From contig JBILBA010000003.1 in assembly GCA_044353905.1 (NCBI GenBank), forward strand, positions 1 to 64,000: a stretch of DNA of 64,000 bases, read 5' to 3'. The position numbers and the translations under genes are program-made. This stretch comes from MWH-TA3 sp044353905. Its GTDB lineage: Bacteria > Actinomycetota > Actinomycetes > Actinomycetales > Microbacteriaceae. The notes below the pieces were generated by a model. That model did no database searches. It was not told the DNA's origin and was given only the letters and a program-made list of their open reading frames with translations. Shown here in pieces: positions 8,501-17,622 of the stretch (position 1 is its first letter; every line of letters starts with the position of its first letter).

Positions 8501-9424
8501 ATGCCTCAGCATCGTTCACTTCCCGTACCTGACGGCCTCGTCGGGGAGCGGGTCGATGTCGCCGTCGCAAAACTTCTGGGCTTCTCTCGGACCTTTGCGG
8601 GTGACGTCGTCGAACGCGGTGGTGTCGAGGTGGACGGTCGGGTGGCGCGAAAGTCCGATCGACTGTCCCCGGACGTCGTGATGTCGATTGTCTGGGACGA
8701 CCCGCGCGAACCCGAGATTGTTCCGGTTCTCATTGCGGACATGCAAATCGTCTATGACGATGACGACATCGTCATCGTGAGCAAACCCCCGTTCCTCGCG
8801 GCACACCCCTCGTTGGGATGGGAGGGTGACACTGTTCTGGGCGCGCTCGCCGGAGCGGGCTATCGAATCGCGACGTCGGGTCCACCGGAACGCCAGGGCA
8901 TCGTGCATCGGCTCGATGTCGGTACATCCGGACTCATGATCGTGGCGAAGAGCGAGATTGCCTATTCCGTCATGAAGCGGAAATTCAAAGAACGGGAAGT
9001 CGTCAAGGAATACCATGCGCTCGTTCAAGGCGAGATGGTTCCGCCGGAGGGGACAATCGATGCACCGATTGGACGCCACCCTGGGTCGGCCTGGAAATTT
9101 GCGGTAACCCACGACGGTCGGAACGCGATCACTCACTTCGACACGCTCGCCAATTATCCGATTGCAACCCTTCTGTCGGTCGGCCTCGAGACGGGTCGCA
9201 CTCATCAGATTCGGGTTCACATGGCCGCTCAACGACATCCGCTTGTCGGTGACTCGTTGTACGGAGCAAACCCCACCATCGCGACGCGACTGGGGCTGAC
9301 GCGCCAGTGGTTGCACGCGGTCCGACTTCGGTTCAACCACCCCACGACCGGGGAGGAACTCGAAATCACGAGCGACTACGCGCCGGACTTGGCAGATTCG
9401 CTCGAACTTCTCGCGACTCTCTGA
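8501..9424 (+). CDS. RluA/RluD-family 23S rRNA pseudouridine synthase
   Basis: Isomerises uridine to pseudouridine in structured RNA, most likely the large rRNA. An S4 RNA-binding domain spans about residues 12-60. The catalytic block HRLDVGTSGLMIVAK contains the essential Asp near residue 138, and ETGRTHQIRVHMA is the second family motif. Length 307 is typical. Substrate sites cannot be told from sequence. It starts 5 bases after divIVA; lspA, usually between divIVA and this gene in related genera, is missing here. Confidence 0.92.
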   Translation: MPQHRSLPVPDGLVGERVDVAVAKLLGFSRTFAGDVVERGGVEVDGRVARKSDRLSPDVVMSIVWDDPREPEIVPVLIADMQIVYDDDDIVIVSKPPFLAAHPSLGWEGDTVLGALAGAGYRIATSGPPERQGIVHRLDVGTSGLMIVAKSEIAYSVMKRKFKEREVVKEYHALVQGEMVPPEGTIDAPIGRHPGSAWKFAVTHDGRNAITHFDTLANYPIATLLSVGLETGRTHQIRVHMAAQRHPLVGDSLYGANPTIATRLGLTRQWLHAVRLRFNHPTTGEELEITSDYAPDLADSLELLATL

Positions 9425-9491
9425 CGCGCCTCACGGTCGCGTCCGCCGTTGTACCTAAACTGAAAGTCCGCAACCGCGAGAAGGAGAGTCC

Positions 9492-12400
9492 GTGTCGAGT
9501 TCGTTCGTCCATCTGCACGTTCACACGGACAACTCGATGCTCGATGGCGCCGCACGAATCGGCAGTCTGTTGGACGCGACGGTGGCAGAGCAGATGCCGG
9601 CCATTGCGATGACCGATCATGGGACTCTGTTTGGCGCGTTCGAGATGTGGAAACAAGCCAAGGACCGCGACATCAAGGCGATTATCGGGCTCGAGGCCTA
9701 TTTCGCACCAGAGGGCAGGCACCACAAAAAGCCGGTGCAGTGGGCCGATGGCAGCGAAAACGATGTTTCCGCCCGCGGCGCTTACACGCACCTAACAATT
9801 CTCAGTGAGACGACCGAGGGAATGCACAATCTCTTTTCCATGTCGACGTCGTCGTACATCGAGGGGTTCTACCACAAGCCCCGAATCGACCTAGATCTGC
9901 TCAGCACGCACTCCAAAGGTCTCATCGCCACGAGCGGGTGCGTCTCTGGCGAGATCCAGACCAAGATCCGGCTGGGTGATTACGACGGCGCCAAACTCGC
10001 CGCCTCGACGATGCGCGACATCCTCGGCAAAGAAAATTTCTTCATCGAGATCATGGACCACGGGCTGGCCATCGAACGCCGTGGAATCAAGGATTTGCTG
10101 CGACTCGCACAGGAACTTGACCTACCGCTCGTTCTGACAAACGACCTGCACTACACCCATGCTCACGACGCCAAGTCGCACGCCGCTCTGCTGTGTGTTC
10201 AATCCGGCAAGACCCTGTCGGACGAAAACAGGTTCAAGTTCGATGCGGACGAGTTCTATCTCAAGTCAGCAGCCCAGATGCGCTCGCTGTTTCCTGACCA
10301 CCCCGAAGCTGCCGACAACACGCTGCTCATCGCCGAGAGGTGCAACGTCGAGTTCGACACATCAGTGAGCCACATGCCTCAATTTCCCGTCGAGGCGGGG
10401 GATACCGAAGCAGCGGCCTTCGAGCGCGAAGTGATTTCGGGGCTCGCCTTTCGCTACCCGAACGGGTTGACACCGGAAATAGAGCAACGCGCGAAGTACG
10501 AGATCGAGGTCATTACCAACAAGGGATTTCCTGGCTATTACCTCGTCGTTGCGGACTTTGTGAAATGGGCCCGCGAAAACGGTGTTCGCGTTGGTCCAGG
10601 CCGTGGCTCGGGCGCCGGCTCTCTCGCCGCCTTTGCGATGCGAATCACCGACCTCGATCCGATTGAACACGGTTTGCTCTTTGAGCGGTTCCTGAACCCC
10701 GAACGTGAGTCGATGCCGGACTTCGATATCGACTTTTCGACGCGACGACGCGACGACGTGAAGCGTTATGTGACCGGCAAGTACGGATCTGACCGCGTCG
10801 CGCAAATCGCGACGTTCAACATCATCAAAGCGAAACAAGCGTTGAAAGACGCATCGCGCGTGATGGGTTTCCCCTACGGGATGGGTGAAAAGTTGTCCAA
10901 AGCGGTACCGGCGATGGTGGCTGGTCGGGACATGTCTCTGGGCGAGATGTATGACACCACCAACCCCCGATTCAAGGAAGCGGCACAGTTCCGGGAAGTT
11001 ATCGAGGAATCAGCTGACACTAAGGCGGTGTTCGAGACAGCACTCGGGATTGAAAACATCAAGCGAAACACGGGTGTCCACGCTGCCGGTGTCATCATGT
11101 CGGACACGCCATTGGCCGCCATCGTGCCGCTCATGATGCGTGACAATGACGGTCAGATCATTACGCAATTCGATTACCCGACCTGCGAAAAGCTCGGGCT
11201 CATCAAGATGGACTTCCTTGGGCTTCGAAACCTCGACATCCTTGATGACGCGCTTGTCAACATCAAACGGAACAGAGGCATTGATCTCGTCCTCGAAGAG
11301 CTCGACTTCAACGACAAAGGTGTTTACGACCTCCTGTCGACGGGCGAGACGCTCGGAATCTTCCAACTCGATTCGCCCCCGATGCGACAGCTTCTCAAAC
11401 AGATGCGCCCCGACCATTTCGAGGACATCTCGGCCGTGCTCGCTCTGTATCGACCGGGCCCGATGGGTGCGAAGTCACACACGAATTATGCGATGCGCAA
11501 ACAGGGACAACAGGCGATCACCCCCATCCATCGTGAGCTCGCGGAGTCGCTCGCCGACATCCTCGGGCCGACATATGGGCTCATCGTCTATCAAGAACAG
11601 GTAATGGAGATCGCGCAGCGCGTGGCGGGATACTCGCTCGGTCAGGCAGATAACCTGCGTCGCGCGATGGGTAAAAAGAGTAAAGAAACGCTGGACAAGG
11701 AATTCCCGCTCTTTTCTGCCGGAATGTTGGAGCGCGGATACACCAAACCGGCCATCAAGACGTTGTGGGACATCCTCGTCCCGTTCTCGGATTATGCGTT
11801 CAACAAGTCGCACTCGGCCGCGTATGGCGTCATCGCCTATTTCACGGCGTACCTGAAGGCGCATTACCCCGCGGAATTCATCGCGGCACTTCTCACGTCG
11901 GTGGGGGACGACCGCGACAAGCTTGGCGGCTACCTTGTCGAGGCGCGTCGCATGGGTGTCACCGTGTTGCCCCCGGACATCAACGAGTCCGACCTGTACT
12001 TCACGGCGATCGGCGATGATGTCCGTTTCGGTCTCGGTTCGATCAAAAACGTTGGGGAAAACGTGGTTGCTCACGTGACCGCCGAACGTACGTCAGGCGG
12101 CGAGTACACCTCGGTGCAAGACTTCGTCAGCCGCGTTCCGTTGCCCGCACTCAACAAACGCACGATTGAATCGCTGTTCAAGTCAGGCGCGTTCGATCGT
12201 TTTGGCCACACGCGTCGCGCTCTTATCGAAGTCCACGAAAAGGTTGTCGACGATGCAACCCGCGAAAAGAAGGACGCGTCGAAGGGCGACGTCGGCTTTG
12301 ATTTCGGTGAACTCTTTGACCAGCCGGTGGAGTTGATTCCGGATCGCCCCGAATGGCCCCGGAAGACCAAACTTGAATTCGAGCGCGAAATGTTGGGCTT

Positions 12401-13034
12401 GTACGTTTCCGACCACCCCCTGAACGGGCAAGAGGTGGTACTTCAGCGCCACCGAACCTTGTACGTCAGTGACCTGATCGCGGTTCCCAAAGTCGCGGAA
12501 AACGAGGGCGAAGAGACCGAGTGGGAGTTACAGGGAGCGTCGGAAGACGACGTGATCACGCTCACCGGGCTGTTGCGGAACATCGAACATCGGACGGCGC
12601 GTGCCTCGGGAAAGCAATACGCCTCGGCTGTACTCGAGGACATGTCGGGTTCCATCGATCTGTCGATCCTCGGAAATGCCTACGAAGATCTTCGACCCCT
12701 GCTGGTGAACGATTCGTTGGTTGCAATCAGCGGGCGTGTTCGGCTTCGCGAACAGTTCCTCTCGATGATGGTTCGGAACGTGAAACACCTCGAGGTTTCC
12801 CTCGATTCAGAGGTGTCCATCATTCGCGTCCAGGTTCCCGCGGAACATTCGACATCGACGGTCATTGCCGAGTTGGACGATGTCCTGAAGCGATACCCGG
12901 GCGACGCCGAGGTGGAACTCCGACTTCGACATGCGTCGGGCGTTCAGGTGTTCACCTTGCCCCACCGAGTCACGGTGAGCGGACCGCTCTATGGCGAGCT
13001 CAAACGGGTACTCGGACCCAACTGTTTCGTCTAG
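9492..13034 (+). CDS. dnaE1: Replicative DNA polymerase III alpha subunit
   Basis: Main chromosomal replicase (C-family polymerase), 1180 residues. The N-terminal PHP domain keeps its metal ligands (HLHVHTDNSMLDGA, AMTDHGTLFGA); in mycobacterial DnaE1 this domain is the proofreading exonuclease. The palm catalytic aspartates are in PDFDIDFSTRRRDDV near residue 410. The FNKSHSAAYGVIAY block near 770 is typical, and an OB fold lies near 1000-1060. AGAAGGAG precedes the GTG start. A second, damage-type DnaE is encoded at 45 kb. Its TAG stop lies in a CTAG shared with the convergent flavin reductase. Confidence 0.98.
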   Translation: MSSSFVHLHVHTDNSMLDGAARIGSLLDATVAEQMPAIAMTDHGTLFGAFEMWKQAKDRDIKAIIGLEAYFAPEGRHHKKPVQWADGSENDVSARGAYTHLTILSETTEGMHNLFSMSTSSYIEGFYHKPRIDLDLLSTHSKGLIATSGCVSGEIQTKIRLGDYDGAKLAASTMRDILGKENFFIEIMDHGLAIERRGIKDLLRLAQELDLPLVLTNDLHYTHAHDAKSHAALLCVQSGKTLSDENRFKFDADEFYLKSAAQMRSLFPDHPEAADNTLLIAERCNVEFDTSVSHMPQFPVEAGDTEAAAFEREVISGLAFRYPNGLTPEIEQRAKYEIEVITNKGFPGYYLVVADFVKWARENGVRVGPGRGSGAGSLAAFAMRITDLDPIEHGLLFERFLNPERESMPDFDIDFSTRRRDDVKRYVTGKYGSDRVAQIATFNIIKAKQALKDASRVMGFPYGMGEKLSKAVPAMVAGRDMSLGEMYDTTNPRFKEAAQFREVIEESADTKAVFETALGIENIKRNTGVHAAGVIMSDTPLAAIVPLMMRDNDGQIITQFDYPTCEKLGLIKMDFLGLRNLDILDDALVNIKRNRGIDLVLEELDFNDKGVYDLLSTGETLGIFQLDSPPMRQLLKQMRPDHFEDISAVLALYRPGPMGAKSHTNYAMRKQGQQAITPIHRELAESLADILGPTYGLIVYQEQVMEIAQRVAGYSLGQADNLRRAMGKKSKETLDKEFPLFSAGMLERGYTKPAIKTLWDILVPFSDYAFNKSHSAAYGVIAYFTAYLKAHYPAEFIAALLTSVGDDRDKLGGYLVEARRMGVTVLPPDINESDLYFTAIGDDVRFGLGSIKNVGENVVAHVTAERTSGGEYTSVQDFVSRVPLPALNKRTIESLFKSGAFDRFGHTRRALIEVHEKVVDDATREKKDASKGDVGFDFGELFDQPVELIPDRPEWPRKTKLEFEREMLGLYVSDHPLNGQEVVLQRHRTLYVSDLIAVPKVAENEGEETEWELQGASEDDVITLTGLLRNIEHRTARASGKQYASAVLEDMSGSIDLSILGNAYEDLRPLLVNDSLVAISGRVRLREQFLSMMVRNVKHLEVSLDSEVSIIRVQVPAEHSTSTVIAELDDVLKRYPGDAEVELRLRHASGVQVFTLPHRVTVSGPLYGELKRVLGPNCFV

Positions 13035-13528
13035 TCGACCATGATGTCGCCGACGCCGTGATAGCGGCGATCGACGTATAAGAGCGGTTGGTTTTCGGGG
13101 TGGGTCTCACCGTCGCTGATATCGAGGACGATTGCCGCGTTGTCACCGACCTCGGTGACCGCGGACACCGTTGCAAGAAGCGCGCCTCTCACGCCGTGGA
13201 GCTGGGGGAGTCCACCCAGCCCAGGCGACCAGTGGTCACCGGCGAAGCGTTTCGCGAAGTCTGCAGCCATGGTCTGCGCGATTCCAACTTGGTCGTTGCT
13301 GAGGAAGTGAAGGATTACTGTTTTGCCCAACGCAAGCGCGGGATACGACGAGGAGTGTTGCGCGATGTTGACAGTGGCGCGCGGGGGAGTAGCGGAAAAC
13401 GACGCGAGGGATGTCGCCGTGAAACCGGCGGGCGACCCATCATCAAGCTGCCCCGTGATCACCGCAACGCCAGCGGGATGCAAAGAGAATGCTGCGAGGA
13501 AAGCCTCCTGTGGCGTCACGATGGTCAC
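13031..13528 (-). CDS. Flavin reductase-like domain protein
   Basis: FMN-binding split-barrel protein of the flavin reductase family, which usually supplies reduced flavin to a partner monooxygenase. Family features are HPAGVAVITG, GFTATSLASFSATPPRATV and the later GVRGALLATV segment. I chose the GTG giving MTIVTPQEAF because it matches usual N termini and has GAGAGG just upstream; in-frame ATG at 13576 and TTG at 13591 are alternatives giving up to 186 residues. No partner monooxygenase is nearby, so the substrate is unknown. The 3' end overlaps dnaE1 by 4 bases. Confidence 0.75.
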   Translation of the reverse strand: MTIVTPQEAFLAAFSLHPAGVAVITGQLDDGSPAGFTATSLASFSATPPRATVNIAQHSSSYPALALGKTVILHFLSNDQVGIAQTMAADFAKRFAGDHWSPGLGGLPQLHGVRGALLATVSAVTEVGDNAAIVLDISDGETHPENQPLLYVDRRYHGVGDIMVD

Positions 13529-13623
13529 AATCCTCTCAATGGCTTTCTCGTCACCATTATTCCCGAACGGTAACATGGAACGACACGGCAACGCGGTTTT
13601 CGCCCGAATCGAAAGGTGACTCC

Positions 13624-14091
13624 ATGTTTTGCCCTTTTTGCCGCTATACGGACACGCGAGTGATTGACTCGCGGACCTCGGACGACGGACTGTCCGTGCG
13701 CCGTCGACGCGAATGCCCGGAGTGCAGCGGTCGTTGGTCGACTCTCGAGACCGCGAGCCTCTCGGTCATCAAACGCAATGGCGTAAGCGAAGCCTTTTCT
13801 CGCGAGAAGATCGTTGCGGGTGTCCGCAAAGCGTGTCAGGGCCGACCCGTTTCGGACGCGGATTTGGCTGGCCTTGCGCAACGGGTCGAGGAAAACATCC
13901 GAGCGACGGGTGTTTCCCAAATAGATGCAAACGAAGTAGGGCTCTCGATTTTGCCGGAGCTTCGCACCATCGACCTTGTCGCCTATTTGCGATTCGCGAG
14001 TGTCTATCAGGCATTCGATTCCCTCAACGACTTCGAGTCGGCCATAGTCGTGCTCCGAGCGGAAGAGGAATCAAAAGGCGACCCAGCGTGA
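13624..14091 (+). CDS. nrdR: Ribonucleotide reductase transcriptional repressor NrdR
   Basis: Zinc-finger plus ATP-cone repressor that binds NrdR boxes upstream of nrd operons in response to (d)ATP. The N-terminal zinc ribbon CPFC...CPEC is intact (residues 3-6 and 31-34), and the ATP cone begins at VIKRNGVSEAFSREKI. The ATG is preceded by AAAGGTG; 155 residues is typical. The open frame upstream is just a run without stops. The TGA overlaps the GTG of pyrD, so the two are coupled. No nrd genes are in the window. Confidence 0.95.
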   Translation: MFCPFCRYTDTRVIDSRTSDDGLSVRRRRECPECSGRWSTLETASLSVIKRNGVSEAFSREKIVAGVRKACQGRPVSDADLAGLAQRVEENIRATGVSQIDANEVGLSILPELRTIDLVAYLRFASVYQAFDSLNDFESAIVVLRAEEESKGDPA

Positions 14092-15104
14092 TCTATCGCG
14101 CCATATTCCGGCTCGTTTTCGCACGGATGGACGCCGAACACGCGCACGAGCTCGTGATGTCGCTCTTGGTTTTGGGCCAACGTCTGGGGCTCACTCCGCT
14201 TCTTCGGGTTTTCACGCGACCGCCCCGCTCGGCGCGTGTTCGCGCATTGGGTATTGACTTCGAATCTCCTTTTGGACTTGCCGCAGGTTTTGACAAGAAC
14301 GCGATCGCGTATCGAATCCTGTGGGGATTGGGTTTCGGCCACATCGAAGTCGGGACCGTCACGGCACATGCCCAAGAGGGTAATCCGCGACCACGTTTGT
14401 TCCGGCTTCCGTCCGATCAGGCGCTAATCAATCGGATGGGTTTCAACAACGATGGTGCCGAAGCCGTTGCACCCAGGCTTCGTCGTCGCCGAGGTCCGAT
14501 CGTGGGTGTCAACATCGGCAAGAGTCGGGCGGTGGATGTGGGCGACGCGCGTGGCGATTACCTCGCGTCAACCAGACTGTTAGCTCCGGTTGCCGATTAT
14601 TTGGTTGTCAACGTCTCGTCGCCCAACACGCCTGGGCTTCGGGGGCTTCAAGAGATTGACAAACTCGAGCCACTTTTGCGCGAGGTGAAAGCCGAAGCGG
14701 GCAAAACTCCCGTGCTGGTAAAGATTGCACCGGACTTGGCGGACAAAGCAATTGACGCAGTCGCTGATCTCGTTCTCCTCGTTGGGCTCGATGGCATTAT
14801 CGCAACGAACACCACGCTGTCGCGTGACGGACTGGCGACTCCTGCGACGGAGGTTGAGGCGATGGGGGCGGGTGGTTTGTCGGGTCCGCCACTCGCGGAA
14901 CGTTCAGCGCACATCGTCCGTCGGTTGCGTGACCGAGTCGGCGCAGACCTCTGCATTATCGCGGTCGGGGGAGTCACCACACCTGCCGATGTTGCCGACC
15001 GACTTGCAGCAGGCGCGACACTCGTTCAGGGATACACGGCATTCCTGTATGAGGGCCCATTCTGGGCGGCCCGCCTTGCGAAGGGTTCTCCGCGCTCGCT
15101 ATGA
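14088..15104 (+). CDS. pyrD: Dihydroorotate dehydrogenase (quinone), class 2
   Basis: Membrane-associated FMN enzyme of pyrimidine synthesis that passes electrons to quinone. The class 2 type is shown by the N-terminal amphipathic extension (about 40 residues) and the blocks GLAAGFDKNA, NRMGFNNDGAE, NVSSPNTPGLRGLQ (active-site serine region), TNTTLSRDG and AVGGVTTPAD. The GTG start overlaps the nrdR stop, giving 338 residues. The 3' end overlaps the convergent DUF3043 gene by 6 bases. Confidence 0.95.
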   Translation: MIYRAIFRLVFARMDAEHAHELVMSLLVLGQRLGLTPLLRVFTRPPRSARVRALGIDFESPFGLAAGFDKNAIAYRILWGLGFGHIEVGTVTAHAQEGNPRPRLFRLPSDQALINRMGFNNDGAEAVAPRLRRRRGPIVGVNIGKSRAVDVGDARGDYLASTRLLAPVADYLVVNVSSPNTPGLRGLQEIDKLEPLLREVKAEAGKTPVLVKIAPDLADKAIDAVADLVLLVGLDGIIATNTTLSRDGLATPATEVEAMGAGGLSGPPLAERSAHIVRRLRDRVGADLCIIAVGGVTTPADVADRLAAGATLVQGYTAFLYEGPFWAARLAKGSPRSL

Positions 15105-15671
15105 CGGGTGCTGACCGCGCGTCACCCGAGGCTTGGGAACTCGGAGCGGGCGGAACTGGAATGCGCGAGTCGATGCATACCAGCGGTGTCCTTTTTCGAT
15201 GCTCGATGCGCCGAATTTTTCGGTCATCACTCGAAGCATTTTCCGACTGAAGACCATGGCGTCGATGACGGCGATGAAGAAAAAGCCGTACATCGCGATG
15301 AGAACCGTGAGTTGAAGGCTGGCGCCAGACCCATCCGTCGCACTGTATTGGGGGAGGAACGTCGCGATGATCACCGCGAACATCAGCGGAATCATGAATT
15401 CTCCGACGGTGTATCGAGCGTCAACGTAATCGCGGACAAAGCGGCGCTGGGCACCCTTGTCCCGAGCGGGCATGTAGCGCTCGTCGCCGGCTTCGTAGCC
15501 CTGACGTGCAACGAGTCGTTCATCGGCACGCTTGCGACGGTCTTCTTTCGTCAACTTGGTCTTGGTTCGCGTCGCGACCAGCGGGCGCTTATTGGCGGCC
15601 TCACGCTCTTTGCGGCTCGGTGTGGCTCGTCCTTTACCCGTGGCGGGTGACGTGTCGGCAGAGTCGGTCAC
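15099..15671 (-). CDS. DUF3043 family membrane protein
   Basis: A 190-residue actinobacterial protein of unknown function. The first 90 residues are highly charged, rich in Lys, Arg and Glu (KREREAANKRPL-like composition). Two membrane segments follow at about 94-108 and 122-142, with a basic C terminus. GAGAGGAA lies before the GTG start. In related genomes this family sits near pyrD and the dipeptidase as here, but no role is known. It is divergent from the dipeptidase gene, with a 38-base shared promoter region. Confidence 0.82.
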   Translation of the reverse strand: MTDSADTSPATGKGRATPSRKEREAANKRPLVATRTKTKLTKEDRRKRADERLVARQGYEAGDERYMPARDKGAQRRFVRDYVDARYTVGEFMIPLMFAVIIATFLPQYSATDGSGASLQLTVLIAMYGFFFIAVIDAMVFSRKMLRVMTEKFGASSIEKGHRWYASTRAFQFRPLRVPKPRVTRGQHPS

Positions 15672-15696
15672 GGCGGTTCCTCTCGATTGGTACTTC

Positions 15697-15702
15697 TAAG
15701 AT
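15697..15702 (+). promoter_or_regulatory. -10 box (TAAGAT) of the M20 dipeptidase, apparently leaderless
   Basis: A TANNNT hexamer ends 7 bases before the ATG at 15710 and no Shine-Dalgarno is seen, so transcription probably starts at or beside the start codon. Confidence 0.45.
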
Positions 15703-15709
15703 TACCGTT

Positions 15710-17104
15710 ATGACGCAATCCTCTCGCTCTCGTGACGAAATTCACTCACGAATTGTTGCAACCTTTCCCGAATCCCTCGAGACGCTCAAGTCGTTGGTGC
15801 GTATTCCGAGTGTGTCCTGGGACGGGTTTCCGGCCGAAGAGGTCCGTCGCTCCGCCGAGTTCGTCGCCGATCGAGTACGCGCGTTAGGGATTTTTGAGAA
15901 AGTCGACATAGTCACCGAGCCGTTCGCGGATGCGCCGGGTTATGGGCAACCCGCCGTGCTCGCGCGTCGGGATCCCGCGCCCGGCTACCCGACGGTCCTG
16001 CTCTACGCCCACCATGATGTTCAGCCGCCCGGCGACGCGCAGGCGTGGGAGAGCGAACCGTTCGAACCAACCGAACGCGACGGGCGACTTTATGGGCGTG
16101 GGGCCGCGGACGATAAGGCCGGGGTCGTCGTTCACCTGACCGCTCTCGAGACAATTTCCGAAATCCTCGGCGACGATCTGAAAATCGGGCTCGCACTGTT
16201 CATCGAGGGGGAGGAAGAATTCGGTTCTCGTTCGTTCACGTCCGTTCTCGATCGCCACGCCTCGATTCTGCAGAGCGACATCATCGTGGTCGCCGACTCG
16301 GACAACCGATCGGTTGACATCCCGTCGTTGACCGTGAGCTTGCGCGGGAATGTCGCGTTCTCGCTCACCGTGTCAACGCTCGAACACGCGTCGCATTCGG
16401 GGATGCTCGGAGGAGCCGTTCCCGATGCGATGATGGCGGCGACGACGCTGTTGGCCAGGTTGTACAACGAGGACGGGTCGGTTGCGATTGACGGGCTCCG
16501 CACGCACAACGCGCCGGTGCCCGAGTTCACTCGTGACGAACTGGTTCACGACTCAGGACTCAAGGAGGGGGTTAGCGACATCGGAACGGGTCCGATTCTG
16601 TCGCGCTTGTGGTTCCAGCCAGCGATTTCCATCACGGGAATCGACGCACCCACAGTCCAGAACGCATCCAACACCCTGATTCCGTCCGTCACGGTCAAGA
16701 TTTCGGTGCGCATCGCCCCGGGGCAGACCTCGGCTGACGCATTCGCGCACATCGAAAAGCATCTTCGCGCAACCGTCCCGTGGGGCGCCCATCTCGAATT
16801 CAGCCAGATCGATCTGGGCAACTCGTTCCTCGTGGATTCGTCGGGGAGCGCCGCGACGCTCGAAATCGAGGCTCTCCGTGACGCGTGGGATGGCGCTGAC
16901 CCGGTGAAGGTCGGAGTGGGCGGCTCGATTCCGTTCGTCGCCGATTTGGTCGAACGTTTCCCGAACGCGCAGATTCTGATAACGGGAGTCGAAGACCCGC
17001 AGTCCCGCGCACACAGCCCGAACGAATCACTGTCTCTCACTGTTTTTCGCCGGGCCATCCTCGCAGAGGCACTCTTTCTCGTTCGACTGAATGAACGCGA
17101 TTGA
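15710..17104 (+). CDS. M20 family dipeptidase
   Basis: Zinc-dependent peptidase of the M20 clan, probably a broad dipeptidase. Metal-ligand motifs are intact: YAHHDVQPPGD, GRGAADDKAG and EGEEEFGS, with the catalytic Glu-Glu pair. A dimerisation lid domain occupies roughly residues 210-330. The upstream open frame antisense to DUF3043 is not coding; the ATG 7 bases after a TAAGAT box gives 464 residues, normal for the group. A second, distinct M20 protein is at 41.5 kb. Confidence 0.9.
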   Translation: MTQSSRSRDEIHSRIVATFPESLETLKSLVRIPSVSWDGFPAEEVRRSAEFVADRVRALGIFEKVDIVTEPFADAPGYGQPAVLARRDPAPGYPTVLLYAHHDVQPPGDAQAWESEPFEPTERDGRLYGRGAADDKAGVVVHLTALETISEILGDDLKIGLALFIEGEEEFGSRSFTSVLDRHASILQSDIIVVADSDNRSVDIPSLTVSLRGNVAFSLTVSTLEHASHSGMLGGAVPDAMMAATTLLARLYNEDGSVAIDGLRTHNAPVPEFTRDELVHDSGLKEGVSDIGTGPILSRLWFQPAISITGIDAPTVQNASNTLIPSVTVKISVRIAPGQTSADAFAHIEKHLRATVPWGAHLEFSQIDLGNSFLVDSSGSAATLEIEALRDAWDGADPVKVGVGGSIPFVADLVERFPNAQILITGVEDPQSRAHSPNESLSLTVFRRAILAEALFLVRLNERD

Positions 17105-17129
17105 CCCACAGAGGAGGTAAAATCGAATT

Positions 17130-17492
17130 ATGACCGAAATCACCGGAACCACCGTGACCGAAAAATCCCACGGCGTCGTGCTCACCCCGACGGCCGTCGT
17201 CAAGGCGAAAGCGTTGATGGAACGTGAACAGCGTGACGATTTGCGCCTCCGACTGGTCGTCAAGGCCGGCGGTTGCAGCGGATTCAAGTACGACATGTTC
17301 TTCGATGAACGCGACAACGACGGCGATGCAATCGTTGCCTTCGACGGTGTCGAGGTCGTTGTCGACAAGAAAAGTGCTCCTTATCTCGAGGGCGCATCAA
17401 TCGATTACGAAGACACACTCCACTCGTCAGGCTTCCAGATCAACAACCCCAACGCGGCCAGCACGTGTGCCTGCGGAGACTCATTCAACTAA
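17130..17492 (+). CDS. erpA: A-type iron-sulfur carrier / insertion protein (HesB/ErpA family)
   Basis: Small Fe-S carrier that hands clusters to apo-proteins. The three conserved cysteines are present: one in GGCSGFKYDM and two in the C-terminal STCACGDSF. The 120-residue length is normal. The start is fixed by a near-perfect GAGGAGGTAA ribosome site 9 bases upstream. It lies directly before the cytochrome oxidase genes and is followed by a strong terminator. The symbol erpA is a family-level choice. Confidence 0.92.
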   Translation: MTEITGTTVTEKSHGVVLTPTAVVKAKALMEREQRDDLRLRLVVKAGGCSGFKYDMFFDERDNDGDAIVAFDGVEVVVDKKSAPYLEGASIDYEDTLHSSGFQINNPNAASTCACGDSFN

Positions 17493-17510
17493 CCTTCGCC
17501 CAACAGAATG

Positions 17511-17545
17511 AACCGCGCAAAATCCGCCGATTTTCGCGGTTTTTT
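17511..17545 (+). terminator. Rho-independent terminator after erpA
   Basis: AACCGCG and CGCGGTT arms enclose a second perfect AAAATC/GATTTT stem with a CGCC loop, and a T-run follows. It separates erpA from the ctaC promoter. Confidence 0.88.
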
Positions 17546-17562
17546 CGCGTCAAATGGGCGAA

Positions 17563-17592
17563 TTGCCGCCGCAGAGTGACATAGACTACAAA
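17563..17592 (+). promoter_or_regulatory. Probable promoter of ctaCDF
   Basis: TTGCCG and TACAAA are 18 bases apart, just after the erpA terminator and about 30 bases before the ctaC start. The match is moderate and is supported mainly by position. Confidence 0.4.
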
Positions 17593-17622
17593 CACAGCAA
17601 CAGGTATATCGAGAGGTTCCCA

